The notes under the pieces are model-generated. The model saw only the letters and a list, made by a program, of their open reading frames with translations, did no database searches and was not told the DNA's origin. The position numbers and the translations under genes are program-made. From assembly GCA_002104935.1 (NCBI GenBank), contig MCGT01000028.1, forward strand, positions 62,001 through 126,000: a DNA stretch of 64,000 nt. Direction: 5' to 3'. The number at the start of each line of letters is the position of its first letter. Position 1 is the first letter of the stretch. Shown here in pieces: positions 47,422-58,972 of the stretch. Source of the stretch: Hesseltinella vesiculosa. Lineage: Eukaryota > Mucoromycota > Mucoromycetes > Mucorales > Cunninghamellaceae.

Positions 47422-50050
47422 TCACTGGTTTTCATCGATGAACAGAAACTTGTTCATTTTTCGAGGGTTAAAATACCGGAAGCGAGGCTGGTCTTTGCCA
47501 TCGATGCGGATCCCTGTGGCTTGCACAAACGTTTGCTGGGAGAACTGGGTGGGCCGTGGGACGGCAGGTTTGGAGGGTTTGCCGCCGGATGATTTGCGCT
47601 GGCCACCGCTTGAAGAGGCCATGGTGGAGGGCGTGGATGGTGAGGCAAAAGAAATAATAGAGGGTGCTGGTGAAGACAAGCCGGTCAAGGGCTGCTTGCC
47701 ACGTTGCTGCTGCAGGGTCATGGGAGTGATTTCGCTCAAGGTCGAGGATGGGGTTGGCTTTGAAATGCGAAGAGGGTGGTCGACACGAGGACGGGCATGA
47801 TGATGGGTAAATGAGACAGGGGTTTCCTTGGCAGATGGTGGCAATGACGAAGGAGAGGATATCAGAGGGGTATGGAAGGATTGGGGTGTGGAGCGGGTGG
47901 TGTGGAGGCGGTGGCGTTGCAGTTCCAAATGGACAAACTGGGCAAGATCAACGGAAGCCATGATGCAGGAGCCATCGGATGTGCTCTTGAGGATGGTCAG
48001 GCATTGTTCCAAGCCGTTTTCCAGGGTGGCGGCGGCATCGATGCCTGGTAACAGGTACTGTTCAGGGTCTTTGATAGTGCGATAGACATCCAAGGCGGTG
48101 GACAGGAGGCGAGCCACACGGCCAACCTCATCACGGTCGTAGGCACAGTCCAGGGGCGGCGACACGCAAAGCTGCAGTACATGTAACTGATGTAGGGCCA
48201 CTTGGAGGCAGATGTTCAGAGACGCCAATGCCGAGCCATTAGGTTGCGAGTCCCCCACATCCGGCATGAACAGACGGTGCAGGATGATTCGCGTAGCATT
48301 GTATTCCAGTTGGATTCGCACGCTTGCCAATTCTTGGTCAGGTGTCTTTGGCTTGTTGTGGGCATCTGTGGGCAAATGGGAGTGAGTGAATGTCAAAAAA
48401 AAAAAAAAATTCCCTCGGCATACCAAACTTTAATCCTTCGGGAAGGGCTTGATAAAATTCATCGAGACGGTCATCAAAGTCAGAGAGTTGCTCACTGGTC
48501 AGCTCGGCGTCTTGCTCATAGAGTGAAGTGAGATCGACCTGGATGTGCCAGAGGATCAGGGTGTGGTGTTGGGCAAGCACAGGCACATGCATATCCAGGG
48601 GGTCTTGGGGATGCACCATGGGAAGATCCACCTGATCATATCGGTCATTAGGGCGGCGCAGCAATGGCGTCAGTTTGGGCAGGCCAGCCGTCCAAAGAGC
48701 AAAATCGATCTGCCAGATGAACCACCACAGACGAGTGTCCATTTCCAAGGTATAGTCATCTTGAGTGTTGTCTTGATGATGATGATGATGATGATATTGA
48801 TCGCAAGAGCTGTTGCTTGAGGGCGAGGACGACAAGGTGGAGGCGGACGATGGTCGGCGTTGGGGCAGTTTCATGCGAGGGTAGATGGCAAGCTGTTGCA
48901 GTAGGGAGACGGCAAGGCCACCATAATGCTGTCGCCGACTAGGGGCGGCGCGGGCACATAAAAAGGCGAGGGCAGCGACAGTGTAGCGGTCAGGCTCGTC
49001 AAAGGATTGAGCGAGGGCATTGCGGGTGCGTTGGAAGAAAAACTCTTCTTGGTCGTGGACCATGTCGGGATCGTGGACGAAGGCTTGGAGGCCAGGCGGG
49101 CAATGGTGGGAAACAACCTGGCGGAAGGCAAGGCAACAGATGGCATTGACTATCAACGAATCTTCGGGGGAGGACTGGGTAAAGTACCAGGCCATGAATT
49201 CTTGACGGTCCAGCACAGGCAGGCAGCGTACCCAGCAAGAGAAATAGGTATTGACGCAAAGGTCGGCGATCTGGCGCAGGGTCATACCCCCATGATGGTT
49301 GGACTTGACTCGCTCCAGTCCGAGCAAGCCAGCTGCTTGGAGTACATTGATGGGGACGGATTTACATGACTTGTTACGGTAGAGGACGACGCTATTTCGT
49401 TTTGTGGGTGACGTCGGGATCACGAGACCATCATCGTTGTCTGAACCGGGCTGCACAGTCAATTGGTCAAAGGCGTCCAACAGTGTGCGAAACTCAGAGG
49501 CACTGGTGATGTTGGCCTTCATGTGGATGCCAGCATTGGTATAGGACAGGCTGAATTTGGACAAAAAGGTGTGCAAGGCATCGAGGTTCAAAGCGGTGGG
49601 AACGGGGGACGACATCAGCATGGCATCTTCGACTCGGGAGGATATTGATAAAGGAGAGGAGATAGAGGTGGCTGTATCGTCATCGACGGTATCATTTGTA
49701 TCACGCAAATCAAAAGATTGGTTAAAGTGTCGATAAGATAAAGGTTTGGTTTCGTAGACTTTGGGTAAAAGGCCGCAAGTGGTTGGGGTGGAACCGTTGG
49801 TCAGGGCTGGACTGAATGGTGGTTGAGACGGTGGCAAATACAATGGATGCAAAGGGACTGGAGAAGGGGGTGATGGTTCAGGAGGGACGATGGCAGGTGG
49901 GGTGGTAGGTGAGGTGGTAGGTGACAAATGGTATATTGGGGTTGGGCTCCATGGGTGAGTGAGCCAATCGTGTTCAGGGTCAAAGTCATCCAGCAAACTG
50001 TAGTCACTTCGTATACGTTTACTGGACCGTCCAAAAGTATCAAATACCAT
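47422..50050 (-). CDS. Fungal transcription factor with MHR-type domain
   Basis: Two exons (50050-48424, 48365-47422) give 856 residues. The start MVFDTFGRSSKRIRSDYS is the first ATG and includes a basic KRIR. The first ~270 residues are Ser/Pro/Thr-rich. The middle homology region of fungal-specific transcription factors follows: NTYFSCWVRCLPVLDRQEFM, VNAICCLAFRQVVSHH, YTVAALAFLCARAAPSRRQH, YGGLAVSLLQQLAIYP, DTRLWWFIWQIDFALWTAGL. The C-terminal ~200 residues are disordered. No Zn2Cys6 cluster (C-x2-C-x6-C) is visible at the N-terminus, so either an upstream exon is missing, or this is one of the zinc-cluster-less MHR proteins, which act as co-regulators. A His run lies near residue 430. Confidence 0.75.
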
Positions 50051-50684
50051 ATGGGAAATGGGATGTTCGTTTGACAATTAAAAAAGTGGAATGAAGAAAG
50101 AAGAAAAAACGAGCCATTGGCCCTGGAATGATTCTTTTTTTCCCACTTGCGGAGAGTAGTAAATGATTGTGATTGGCTAGGCACCTTTGTCATTTTTGGA
50201 AAACGAGATTTGATGTCCATCGTGAACGACGACTTTTTTCCCCACGCTTCATCCATTTCCAGCACATGGTGTCACTCTTCCGTCGCACGAGCGTCCCACC
50301 TCACCTATGGCAACTTTTGGGAGTCAGGTTACCAACACTCTCGCGCGTACATCACTCACCAGCCAAGCAATAGCCAAAGAAATCAGAAGAAAAAATCCTT
50401 CTTTTTTGAACGGCCTGGCAATGGTGTTTTTTTAATAAAAAAAAAAAAAAAAGAAAGAAAGAATCAGCCATCTTTAGTCAATTTGTCTCAAAAGAGTTTT
50501 ATACCCCTCTTTGATCACCAGACTTGCGAAACAAATTGAGACAATGAAGATCACACTACTTCAGCCCCGTTGATCTTCAATAAAGAAAAAACTCCCAAAA
50601 AGCATGTGCTTCCGATCTTTTTTTTATTCTTCCAAATTTGTGCAAACAAATAACAAACATTGTGGGGAAGAAAAGGAAGGGTTT
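50051..50684. other. Intergenic region, MHR factor promoter and helicase 3' UTR
   Basis: Holds the promoter of the MHR gene and the end of the helicase transcript. There are poly-A/T runs near 50437 and 50618; nothing else recognised. Confidence 0.4.
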
Positions 50685-53600
50685 TTATTTGGATGAGCCT
50701 CGATGACAGGGACTGCACTTTCCACCTCGAGCCTTGACTTCACGACGCAGTTTGCCACAAGAACCCTGCACCAAGTGACCACAGGGTAACGTCAACCGAA
50801 TTTCTTGATAGCACAACCCACATTCTGCTGAGCACGTTTGCGTGCAAGTATGACCACATTCCGGGTGAATGTTTCTACATGGCTGATGGCACCGTACCTC
50901 ATCATGGCTAAAATTATGACAACGCAGAGGGCACTGAACAATTTAAAAAAAAGGTGAGTGACGATTTTTATTTTATATGTTTTATTATTTTTTTTACCTG
51001 GTGTCCACAATCCAAGAGTGTTCCACAAGGCTTATGACAACCACCTTCTTTCACTTCAACAAAATCAACAGGCCAGCGCACTTGCGTAACAATGCCATGT
51101 TTGGAGCATTTGAGCGGCAGATCCGTGCCAATTTTCGGGGATACGTCATCTTCAATGTTGGCCACAATTTCGTTCCAAAGATCATCTCTTTCGCATAGCA
51201 GCCGAGCATTCCCGAGCACATACATCCCCTACCAAGAAAAAGAAAAATTGAGCCTCCCCACTTTTCCATCCATGTCCGTTTTACATGCTTGGCACGCGAC
51301 AACGCCACACACACGCGGTTGGCCACCTTTAAAAACCCAATCTGCCCATGCATGTTGCTTCGCACCAGCGACAAAATGATAATCTTGTTTTCTTCACCTT
51401 GATAGCCATCCACACTGCTGACCCGGATGGCAGTAGGATCCAAATCCACTCGACGCTCTTCTCGCAAGTAGCGACGGATGGTTGTGCGCTGACCAGCATA
51501 CATGGTGATGATCGAGATGTCCTTGGAAGTGTAGCCTTGAAGCATGAGGTACGTGGCGAGTCGAGCTGCCATCTGGGCCTCGTGCACATTGCATTTGGAC
51601 GCCGTCTCGGCCATGTTTTCTTCTGGCTCCTCGTGGGCCAAGAAAAACAGGTTCTTGTCCATGCCTGCGACAGGTGGGTAGCGTGTCACATGGGGGTGGT
51701 CTTGCAACGGTGGGTCGCTGTAGATCGGGTTGATCAACGCACGGATCTCAGGCCGCATACGCCTTTGATGTGACAGGCGCGTGTAAGGAACGTCGTTGTT
51801 GACCAGCCGCTCAAACAAAGACACATTCAAATGGTGGTGGTGTGATAGGGTATAGACGGCAGTCGATGGACGGAGCTGTTGATGATCCCTAGACGACACT
51901 GTCAGACCTTATCTCCCTTTAAAATCATGACTTTACCCGATCAAAATCAAATGCTGCAAGGACGATGTTAAAGCCGTGACGATGTGCGATTCCAGCATTT
52001 CGGCAGCTTCTTCCACAACCATGATCGTAGGCTTCATGGCTTCCAGAAGATCATGATGCTTGGCCTGGACGTAAAATAAAACAACAGTGAGCCGGGCATC
52101 GATGGCCGTTCTTTCAGCTTACTGCCCCAGTACTTGTCAAGCCCACCACACGGGATTGCCGGCAGAGGAGCGCATCGCTTTCGATTCTGAGTTTGCGGAT
52201 GTCCTTGCTCAACCGATCGTAACTCTGGGCAAGACCATTGATCTTGCTGGCAATCTGTCGGTTGCGTTCGGTGGCCCAAATTTTGTGAGCTTGGAGTCGT
52301 ACAGGCAATGGCCAGAGCGTGACATCGTCATCCTTCATCCATCGCTCAAGCACCTCGTGGTGGTCCTCCGGGTCCTCTGCCGTTTCATGCATTTTTGCAG
52401 TCGCGCTGAAAACGATTTCGCCGTCGTCGTCGTCGTCTTCGTCGTCGCTGAAAAAGTCAAAGGTGGCCGCCGATTTGATGCCTTTGGTGGTTTTAGCCCG
52501 GTAGGGATCAGGCTTCTTGTAATTGAGGACTTTTCGTTGAAGCGTGGTTGACTTTGGTGGATGCTGAAAGCCAACGACATGCGCTTGATACATGCTTTGG
52601 GCTGGGTTGCGTTGGCCAGAGTCGCCGACAGGCTTGTAAAACCGGTTGATGTTGGTATAGGCCGCTTTGTTGCTGCGGACATCGGAGCCATCAAAAAAGT
52701 TCTGTGTGATTTCCTTGAGCTCGTCTTCTTCGATCAGGTCTTCTTCAGCGTCATCGTCCTCGAATAAGCGGCCCTTCTGCTGGTCGAAAAATTGGTTCTT
52801 GAGGTCTTCACTCAAAGAGGACTGCTCGCCACCAGGGTTGACAAATTCGATCGCATCACGTAGCCACACCTCGATCGCATCCACCGCTTTCGGTTCGGCA
52901 GGCTGCGCATGGTTGACGTTGCCAGTATCCCAGTCAGACGACGCAGTAGCAGGACCAGGACCACGGCTATATTTTTGCCGGCTGGGTGGGTTGTGGTGGA
53001 AAGCAGAGACACGCACGGCTGCCGGTGCCTGGGATGAAACGTTCCAGTCGTCGTCCTCTCCGTCCGCGTCAAAAATCGTTTTGCTGGCCGCCAGTCCTCC
53101 TCGTTTGGCATCTCGTTCACCAAGGCGACGCAGGCTATCCAGCTGTCGAGGGCGCAGGAACTTGTGTTTGGCAACAAAATCCAGCGTCACACAAGGCTCT
53201 TCATACAACTCCGCAAGCAAGTCCTTGATGGCTTTCTGCAACTCGTCTCGCTGCCGATACAATCTTGCCACCCCTCGAGGACGAATGTCAGAGTTCTTGC
53301 GCAATTCAAACAGCACGTTGTCCTTTAGAATCTCGGACTTTGATCGCCCTCCAACGCGCACAATTCGATTGTCGTAATCATAGATATGTTCCAAAAATTG
53401 ATCCAAAGCTGGAAAAAAAAAAAAAAAAAAAGTACAATGAATATGAATAGCCTCCTTCATCCTCGAGTAAACTGTACCGTGATTGGTTTGACAAATGCAC
53501 ACAATGGGACCAACGGAGCGGTCGTAATTACTCAACAGCACCTGCATGGCATACGTGCCCACAAAAGTTTTACCAGTGCCGGGTGGACCTTTTTTGGAAA

Positions 53601-55365
53601 ATAAAAATCATTGTGACACAAGATAAAAAAAACAAAGAGTTTTGGACTCTACCTTGAATGATGGCAAGCTCATTCGACAGGATCGTTTGGAGAGCATCCA
53701 TTTGCGTCTTGTCCATACCAATGTCATAAGGAGGCCAGTTATCCATGATATCTACAGGTTTGCGGTGGCCGGATTGTCGTCGCTTTGGTGAGGTGTCAAT
53801 GTCGAAATAGCGTTTATGGGCAGCATAGTAAGGCACCCGCATATCGAGATCCAAATCCACCAAGTATTTTTGGAACGGCAGTTCGTCCGAAGGTATTGTT
53901 TTCATGACATTGAGGATGTGACGGTACGCTTCAAAGTAACCATCCGTCGCCTCGATCATCGTATAAGTCTTGATGTCGGTACCAGTGGGGTCACCGTAAC
54001 CAAGAGGGTCCTCATCGTTGTCGCGTTCCAGAGCAACGTCGATCATGTATTCGAAACGGTTGGAACCACGCATCGGTTCATCACCACGATAGACCACTGT
54101 TGCCACCTTGATATCGTGCTCAAAATGATCGCTGGACAGCAGCACAAGTGTCCCTTCCACCAGCCGTTTCGACTGTGGCCATGAGATACGTACATGGTAA
54201 GGTAATCGGAAGCCGATACGATACAATAAACGATGGCTCCCATACACAACGGCATTCAAATGGACCTGTGTCACAGAACCAAAAAGAAAAAAGAGTAAGT
54301 TTCGTTTCCTTTTTTTTTTCTTCGTCACTTGCATGTTCATAAAGGCGGAAGCCACTGGAAATTGGAGGCACGCCCGAAGCGGCCGTCTGGGTGACTTGAA
54401 GCTGATCAAAGAGATCAGGAGGAGGAGCAGCCTTGGGTGCAACTGTGGCGCGATAAGACTTGACAGCCTTTTGCAGCGGAATCAGAGTGTCTTGACGCAT
54501 GAGCTCAAAGTGGGTGTCCAAGTACTGGTCGGTTGACCGGTATTTGCCGTGCACAAGGTTGACGGGAACGGATGGGATGGCACCTGGAGGGTGCGCAGTC
54601 GACGGGTCGCCGAACCCCGAAGGACTGATCCAGTCTTCCATGATCTGCTGTGGGTATAGGATGTCATCGCTCTGAGGCACCACAGGCCGCTGCCGGAACA
54701 GGCTGTTGTCCTCCACCGACACAAACACAGGCTCTTCGTCCAGGTCGGCATTCAGCTTAAAGGTGGAAGTGGCCAGAGCTTCGTGTGCCTGCCCTTGATG
54801 GCCGGTGTGTTGGTGATATCGTTGACTAGGGCCTGGCGTCGCGTTTAGATCAATCAACAAGTCTGATGTCGCTGCTGTTGCCGTTTGCTGATGCAACGAC
54901 CCATGGCTGCTGGACACGCCCTGGGAGGGCGACAAGGATACAGACGATGTGCTTGTCGAACTAAGCCAAAGATCCGACGATGGCCGAGCCAACGCTGCAG
55001 CCGTTTGTGTTGTGCTGTCCGAATCCATCGTCCATAATCGCTCGGGTTCCAGTTTGGGCCCAAAGTTCATCTTGCTCTTGGACGTTATAAGATGTGATTG
55101 TGCGGCACTGCTTTCGGATGTAATGTCAAACGAATTCGTCAGCAGATTTAAAGAGGCGTTCACAGCAACTGGAGGTGCTGCGTCTGATTTCCTATTATTA
55201 GCAAGAAACAAGGTCAGCGTCCAAACAACCACATAATTAAAAGACCATCCAGACAGATCTTCCTCTTTTATGTTCTGCTGCATTACATCCACACAATCTA
55301 CCACGAACTTACGTTGTATCACTCCAATCAAACGCTCCATGCGTCTTCTTTTGTCGCCCTGTCAT
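50685..55365 (-). CDS. rnhA: SF1 RNA helicase, NFX1-type (ZNFX1/Hrr1-like), sex-locus flank
   Basis: Nine exons (55365-55313, 55191-54333, 54265-53653, 53588-53478, 53408-52123, 52064-51937, 51888-51285, 51228-50998, 50933-50685) give 1377 residues. The start MTGRQKKTHGAFDWSDTT gives a clean phase-2 join. Helicase motifs: Walker A GPPGTGKT (~509-516), Walker B variant VVEEAAEM (~990-997), LILIGDHQQLRPS, HQRRMRPEI, RVSSVDGYQGEEN and VALSRAKHGMYVLGN. A Cys/His-rich NFX1-type end follows (CHNFSHDEVRCHQPC, CGHTCTQTCSAECGLC). EEAAE in place of DEAD/DEAA is typical of ZNFX1-like helicases linked to RNA silencing (Hrr1 in fission yeast). A large acidic insert lies between ~600 and 970. Intron 2 has a GC donor. 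Its position next to an HMG gene and a TPT gene identifies it as the sex-locus helicase. Confidence 0.88.
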
Positions 55366-55424
55366 TGGATCAAGCTGAAGAAGAGAAAAAACGAAGAAAA
55401 AAAAAAACCTTGCGGCGGACTTTA

Positions 55425-56105
55425 TTATGACGATAAATCAAGCTGGCAGCCATTGTAAAGATCAAGCAAATCATCAGGTAAAATGTTATTGACTACTATT
55501 CTATCGAAGTCGACTGAAAACATATTCGAAAGGTCGTCTTGTGACAAGCACGCAGTTGGTACAGTGGACTGAATTGGTCCCGGATTAATGCTGGCACTCG
55601 GTTTTTGATATTCGCTCGACACTTGAGCTGGCGCAACTTCTCTCTTGCGTGACCGAGGAAGACTATGGACCACTTTCAAGCTTCGTGCTTTTGCTATGTC
55701 TTTCTTTCCTCTCTTCTTTTCCATTGTTTGTGCGGGACGGTACTTGTATCCTGGGTTCGCTCGCATATGGTCCAAATTGTTGATGTCTGCAAGACGAGAA
55801 AAAAAGAGCTTGATGTGAGATGGCTCTCGTTTCCACTGTTCACCCAGGTGCTTGTTGATATGTTTAAGAGGTATTCGCTTGATTCCATTCATTGCTAGAT
55901 ATTGCATGACCCATATTTGCATGTAATTCATATATGTGAAATAGTTATTCATTGGCCTGGCAATTTTCTTTTCAACACGGCCACGGTTTTTCCCTCCACG
56001 TACAGGCGTTGACGGTGCTAGAGGACCAGCCTCTTTATCAGCTGCGTTTGAAGCTACGACTTTAGTGCTATCTGGAGTACAGTCTACAAAAATTAATGAA
56101 AACAT
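55425..56105 (-). CDS. sexM/sexP: HMG-box mating-type protein of the sex locus (SexM or SexP)
   Basis: An open frame of 226 residues with a MATA-type HMG box at about 49-125: ARPMNNYFTYMNYMQIWVMQ, IPLKHINKHLGEQWKREPSH, IKLFFSRLADINNLDHMRAN, PGYKYRP. Two basic clusters follow (EKKRGKKDIAKARSLK and RSRKR), fitting nuclear import. The C-terminal third is acidic and may activate transcription. In Mucoromycota a single HMG gene, sexM in minus strains and sexP in plus strains, lies between tptA and rnhA and sets mating type; the layout here is the same. Which allele this is cannot be read safely without aligned references. The start is uncertain: MFSLIFVD runs over TTTTTGTAG, which could be an acceptor, so a short upstream exon may exist. 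The stop lies only 59 bp before the helicase ATG on the same strand. Confidence 0.88.
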   Translation of the reverse strand: MFSLIFVDCTPDSTKVVASNAADKEAGPLAPSTPVRGGKNRGRVEKKIARPMNNYFTYMNYMQIWVMQYLAMNGIKRIPLKHINKHLGEQWKREPSHIKLFFSRLADINNLDHMRANPGYKYRPAQTMEKKRGKKDIAKARSLKVVHSLPRSRKREVAPAQVSSEYQKPSASINPGPIQSTVPTACLSQDDLSNMFSVDFDRIVVNNILPDDLLDLYNGCQLDLSS

Positions 56106-56298
56106 CTATAACTACGTTTATACATGAAAGGATAATGAGAAAAAAAATAAGAAAAGAAAGAAAGAAAACGCAGCACAGGCTTTTTTTATGCTTAAGAACA
56201 AAGAGATTCCAAAACAGGAAGTACAACGTCGGAGATTCACCAATGGCAAAAATAAAATAATCTGGAAGTGCAAGAATTTTTTTTATCTTCGTCTCCAC
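56106..56298. promoter_or_regulatory. Shared promoter region, HMG gene / tptA
   Basis: These 193 bp separate the divergent starts of the HMG gene (56105) and the transporter (56299). It contains T/A-rich runs but no clear TATA box. Both promoters must fit here unless an HMG 5' exon extends the transcript further. Confidence 0.5.
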
Positions 56299-57983
56299 AT
56301 GGCAGTGGCTGTTGCATCGCAAGAAACCAGTTTGAATAGCAGTAGCCAGTTGTATGGAAACGGGTACCGCATGGACGATATGAACAATGGCATAGCAGAG
56401 AATGCGAGCGGAAGGCTGGGAGGGCCGAAGGCGGATGGGGGTTATTTATCAGGAATGTTGTCAACGAGCAGCCAGCCTCATCGTCATCCGGCGCCAGATG
56501 GAGCACAGAGCGGCACGGATCCGGCCTTGACAACATCATTTGCAATGACGAGTCCTCGTATGAAAAGCGCCGTGGGCACTGTGCGAACGTTTGGGGCGGG
56601 CAAGCAGCCTCCATCTCGTTATCATCATCGTCAACTTTCATCAACTCAACAAGTGCATCTCCCTCCTAACTCAACATCTGACAAATACCAGCTGAATGGC
56701 CATTCCACATCATCATCCTATGCACCTGCAACACCCAGGAGGCCGTTGCAGCAGATGTTCTCAGTGCTAGACTCGCCCGATGCTTCAGTGGACGACCTGG
56801 CGACAAACCAGGCGCCTTCGCTCCAGCACCATTATGATTTTTTTGGCTTTGTCTTCCACCGACTGGCTGGGATCTTCCCGTTTGTGTCTCGATTCCATTT
56901 GGAGCCTTCGAACCAGCTGAAGTTCATCCTCAATTGCTGTATGTGGTACGTCGCTAGCTCCATGACGAACAACACTGGCAAGCAGATCCTCAACGCCTTC
57001 CGATTTCCTGTCACCCTGACGTTTGTGCAGTTTGGTCTGGTCGCCTGCTGCTGCTTCCTCTCAGCCCGTGTGTTCAACGCCACCCATATCCGGCGCCCCA
57101 CCCTAGATATCGCACGTACCATTGTGCCGTTGGCTATCTTTTTGATTGTCGGTCATGTGTTTTCCAGCATCGCCATCAGCCGAATTCCCGTTAGTTTGGT
57201 GCACACCATCAAGGTAAAATCAAATAGGAGGCGATCGAGTGGCAGCTGATGGAGGATTTCTTTTCTCGCTTGTAGGCACTAGCACCATTATTTACAGTGA
57301 TGCTGTATCGATTTTTGTTCAAGGTCAACTATACCTCGGACGTGTACGTGTCATTGATGCCATTGACACTGGGTGTGATTTTGGCCTGCTCTTTCACATT
57401 CTCCAACAACCTGACGGGGCTGGCGTGTGCGCTGGGCTCATGTCTCGTGTTTGTGACGCAGAACATCTTCAGCAAAAAGATCCTCTTCAAGGAAGCGAAA
57501 CTCGGCGACCGTAACCCGAACAAGCTGGACAAGATGAACGTTTTGTTTTATAGCTCGTCGATCTCGTTCTTGCTGATGATCCCGATGTGGATGTATTCTG
57601 AAGGGCATGTGTTCTTTGGTAGCCCACTGCAGCAAGACGGCCATTCGTCTGCTTCGACCTCCCTCTCCACGGCACGGCTGGTTTATTATTTCATCCTCAA
57701 TGGCACCATGAATTTTGGCCAGAACTGGTTCGCCTTCACGACCCTTTCGTTGACCTCGCCTGTCACCTACTCTATCCTGTCCCTGCTGAAGCGCATCTTT
57801 GTCATCACCATGTCCATTGTGTGGTTTGGTCAGCAGGTGTCTTGGACACAAGCATTTGGTATTATGCTGACCTTTTTTGGCCTCTGGCTTTACCAACGCG
57901 CCAAGCACGACATTGATCGCAGTGAACGCTCCTCTCCTACCTCAGACCTGCTTCCCACCTCCAATGAACTGAAACGCATGTAG
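56299..57983 (+). CDS. tptA: Triose-phosphate transporter-family membrane protein, sex-locus flank
   Basis: Two exons (56299-57213, 57276-57983) give 540 residues. The start MAVAVASQETS was preferred to an in-frame upstream Met at 56188, because the extra 37 residues are basic and unlike the rest. The first ~185 residues are Ser-rich and cytosolic. The TPT domain follows with about ten hydrophobic spans: LKFILNCCMWYVASSMTNNT, TGKQILNAFRFPVTLTFVQF, GHVFSSIAISRIPVSLVHTI, KALAPLFTVMLYRFLF, NNLTGLACALGSCLVFVTQN, IFSKKILF, NWFAFTTLSLTSPVTYSILS and SWTQAFGIMLTFFGLWLYQR. These are drug/metabolite-superfamily carriers that exchange phosphorylated C3 sugars or nucleotide sugars across Golgi/ER membranes; the substrate is unknown. 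It is the standard left flank of the Mucoromycota sex locus. Confidence 0.92.
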
Positions 57984-58750
57984 ACCCATCCCTTTGCACT
58001 CTTTTTTATCTCTTTTTTATTTGCTTTTGCTAGACATTTCTTTTTTTTTTATTATTATCAAAATCGTTTTTATTTTCCCCAATCCCCTGTAATTCTAAAA
58101 CGAGTAATAAAAAAGAAGATCCTACTATTCCATTTTCATGATCTGCTGCCCGGTGATCGAACAGGAGACAGCGGGTGCTTGCTCGATAGCCTGACTTGGA
58201 GTTTTGACAACAATGTCATGAGAAGCTGATTGCCTCGGACGATCACTGAAATGCAATCAAACATGTACGTTTGCGCCAGTCCGTTCCCTCCGTTTTTCTC
58301 GGCAACCTCTGTCTGGTATTTTTGATGTTGGCTGATCAGCGAGCAAAGTGTCTCGTTTCTGCCAGTGAATCATACGTATTCTTGCCAAGTCCGTCATCGC
58401 ACCTAGCCATATGGAGTCATGCCCATGTACGTGATTATAGGGGATTGGCTTCACCGTGATTAGGCACCACCATCATGATCCCCCTTGCTTTAACGCAGAA
58501 AAAAAAAAAAAGAAACTCGAAGTTAGCCAATCAGGCTCGCAGCTCTGGCAGTGACTGGGCGCACGCTCTCCGTTGATCTTCCTGCAGCTTTGCAAAAAAA
58601 AAAAAAAAAAAAAAAAGAGGGGAGAAGATACTATGAATCATTTTACAAAGTGAGTATTATCGAATAAATGGTAGCATTGTGGCGAGATGCGCTTTGAAAA
58701 GAAGCACCCGTCACCAGATTTTTATCGCTGCCCCACCGTTTTCAAATAGC
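57984..58750. other. Intergenic stretch, no gene seen
   Basis: tptA 3' UTR, then unique DNA with A runs near 58500 and 58594-58616. No coding motif found on either strand. Confidence 0.4.
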
Positions 58751-58899
58751 CAAGCTGGGTACCCTGGCCATCCATTGATATGACATTACTGCCGTTGAGT
58801 ATATGCTTCAGGCAGGAGTTCCCCGCATATTGGCAGGAGATAGAAAAGAGCTGCGTTTGTGTTGCAGATTTTCCGTCGATCGCTTTTCTTTTGCAAAAT

Positions 58900-58906
58900 T
58901 ATAAAA
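58900..58906 (+). promoter_or_regulatory. TATA box of the secreted repeat protein gene
   Basis: TATAAAA followed by GGGCCGGG lies 67 bp before the ATG at 58973. The surrounding block from about 58807 is also found, inverted, upstream of the broken paralogue (about 61300-61450), which supports a functional promoter. Confidence 0.55.
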
Positions 58907-58972
58907 GGGCCGGGTCGTGGTTTAATCTTCTTCTACACAACAACTTGCTTGTGAAAAATCGACACATTCACC

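Noticed and set aside
52667..53377. Plus-strand 236-codon Ser-rich frame
   Set aside because: It is antisense to the acidic insert of the helicase; composition is the mirror of that low-complexity region.
55120..55340. Helicase start at 55340 (MERLIGVIQRK) read through without splicing
   Set aside because: A GTAAGT...ATAG intron (55312-55192) with the ATG at 55365 gives a better in-frame join and a typical short first exon.
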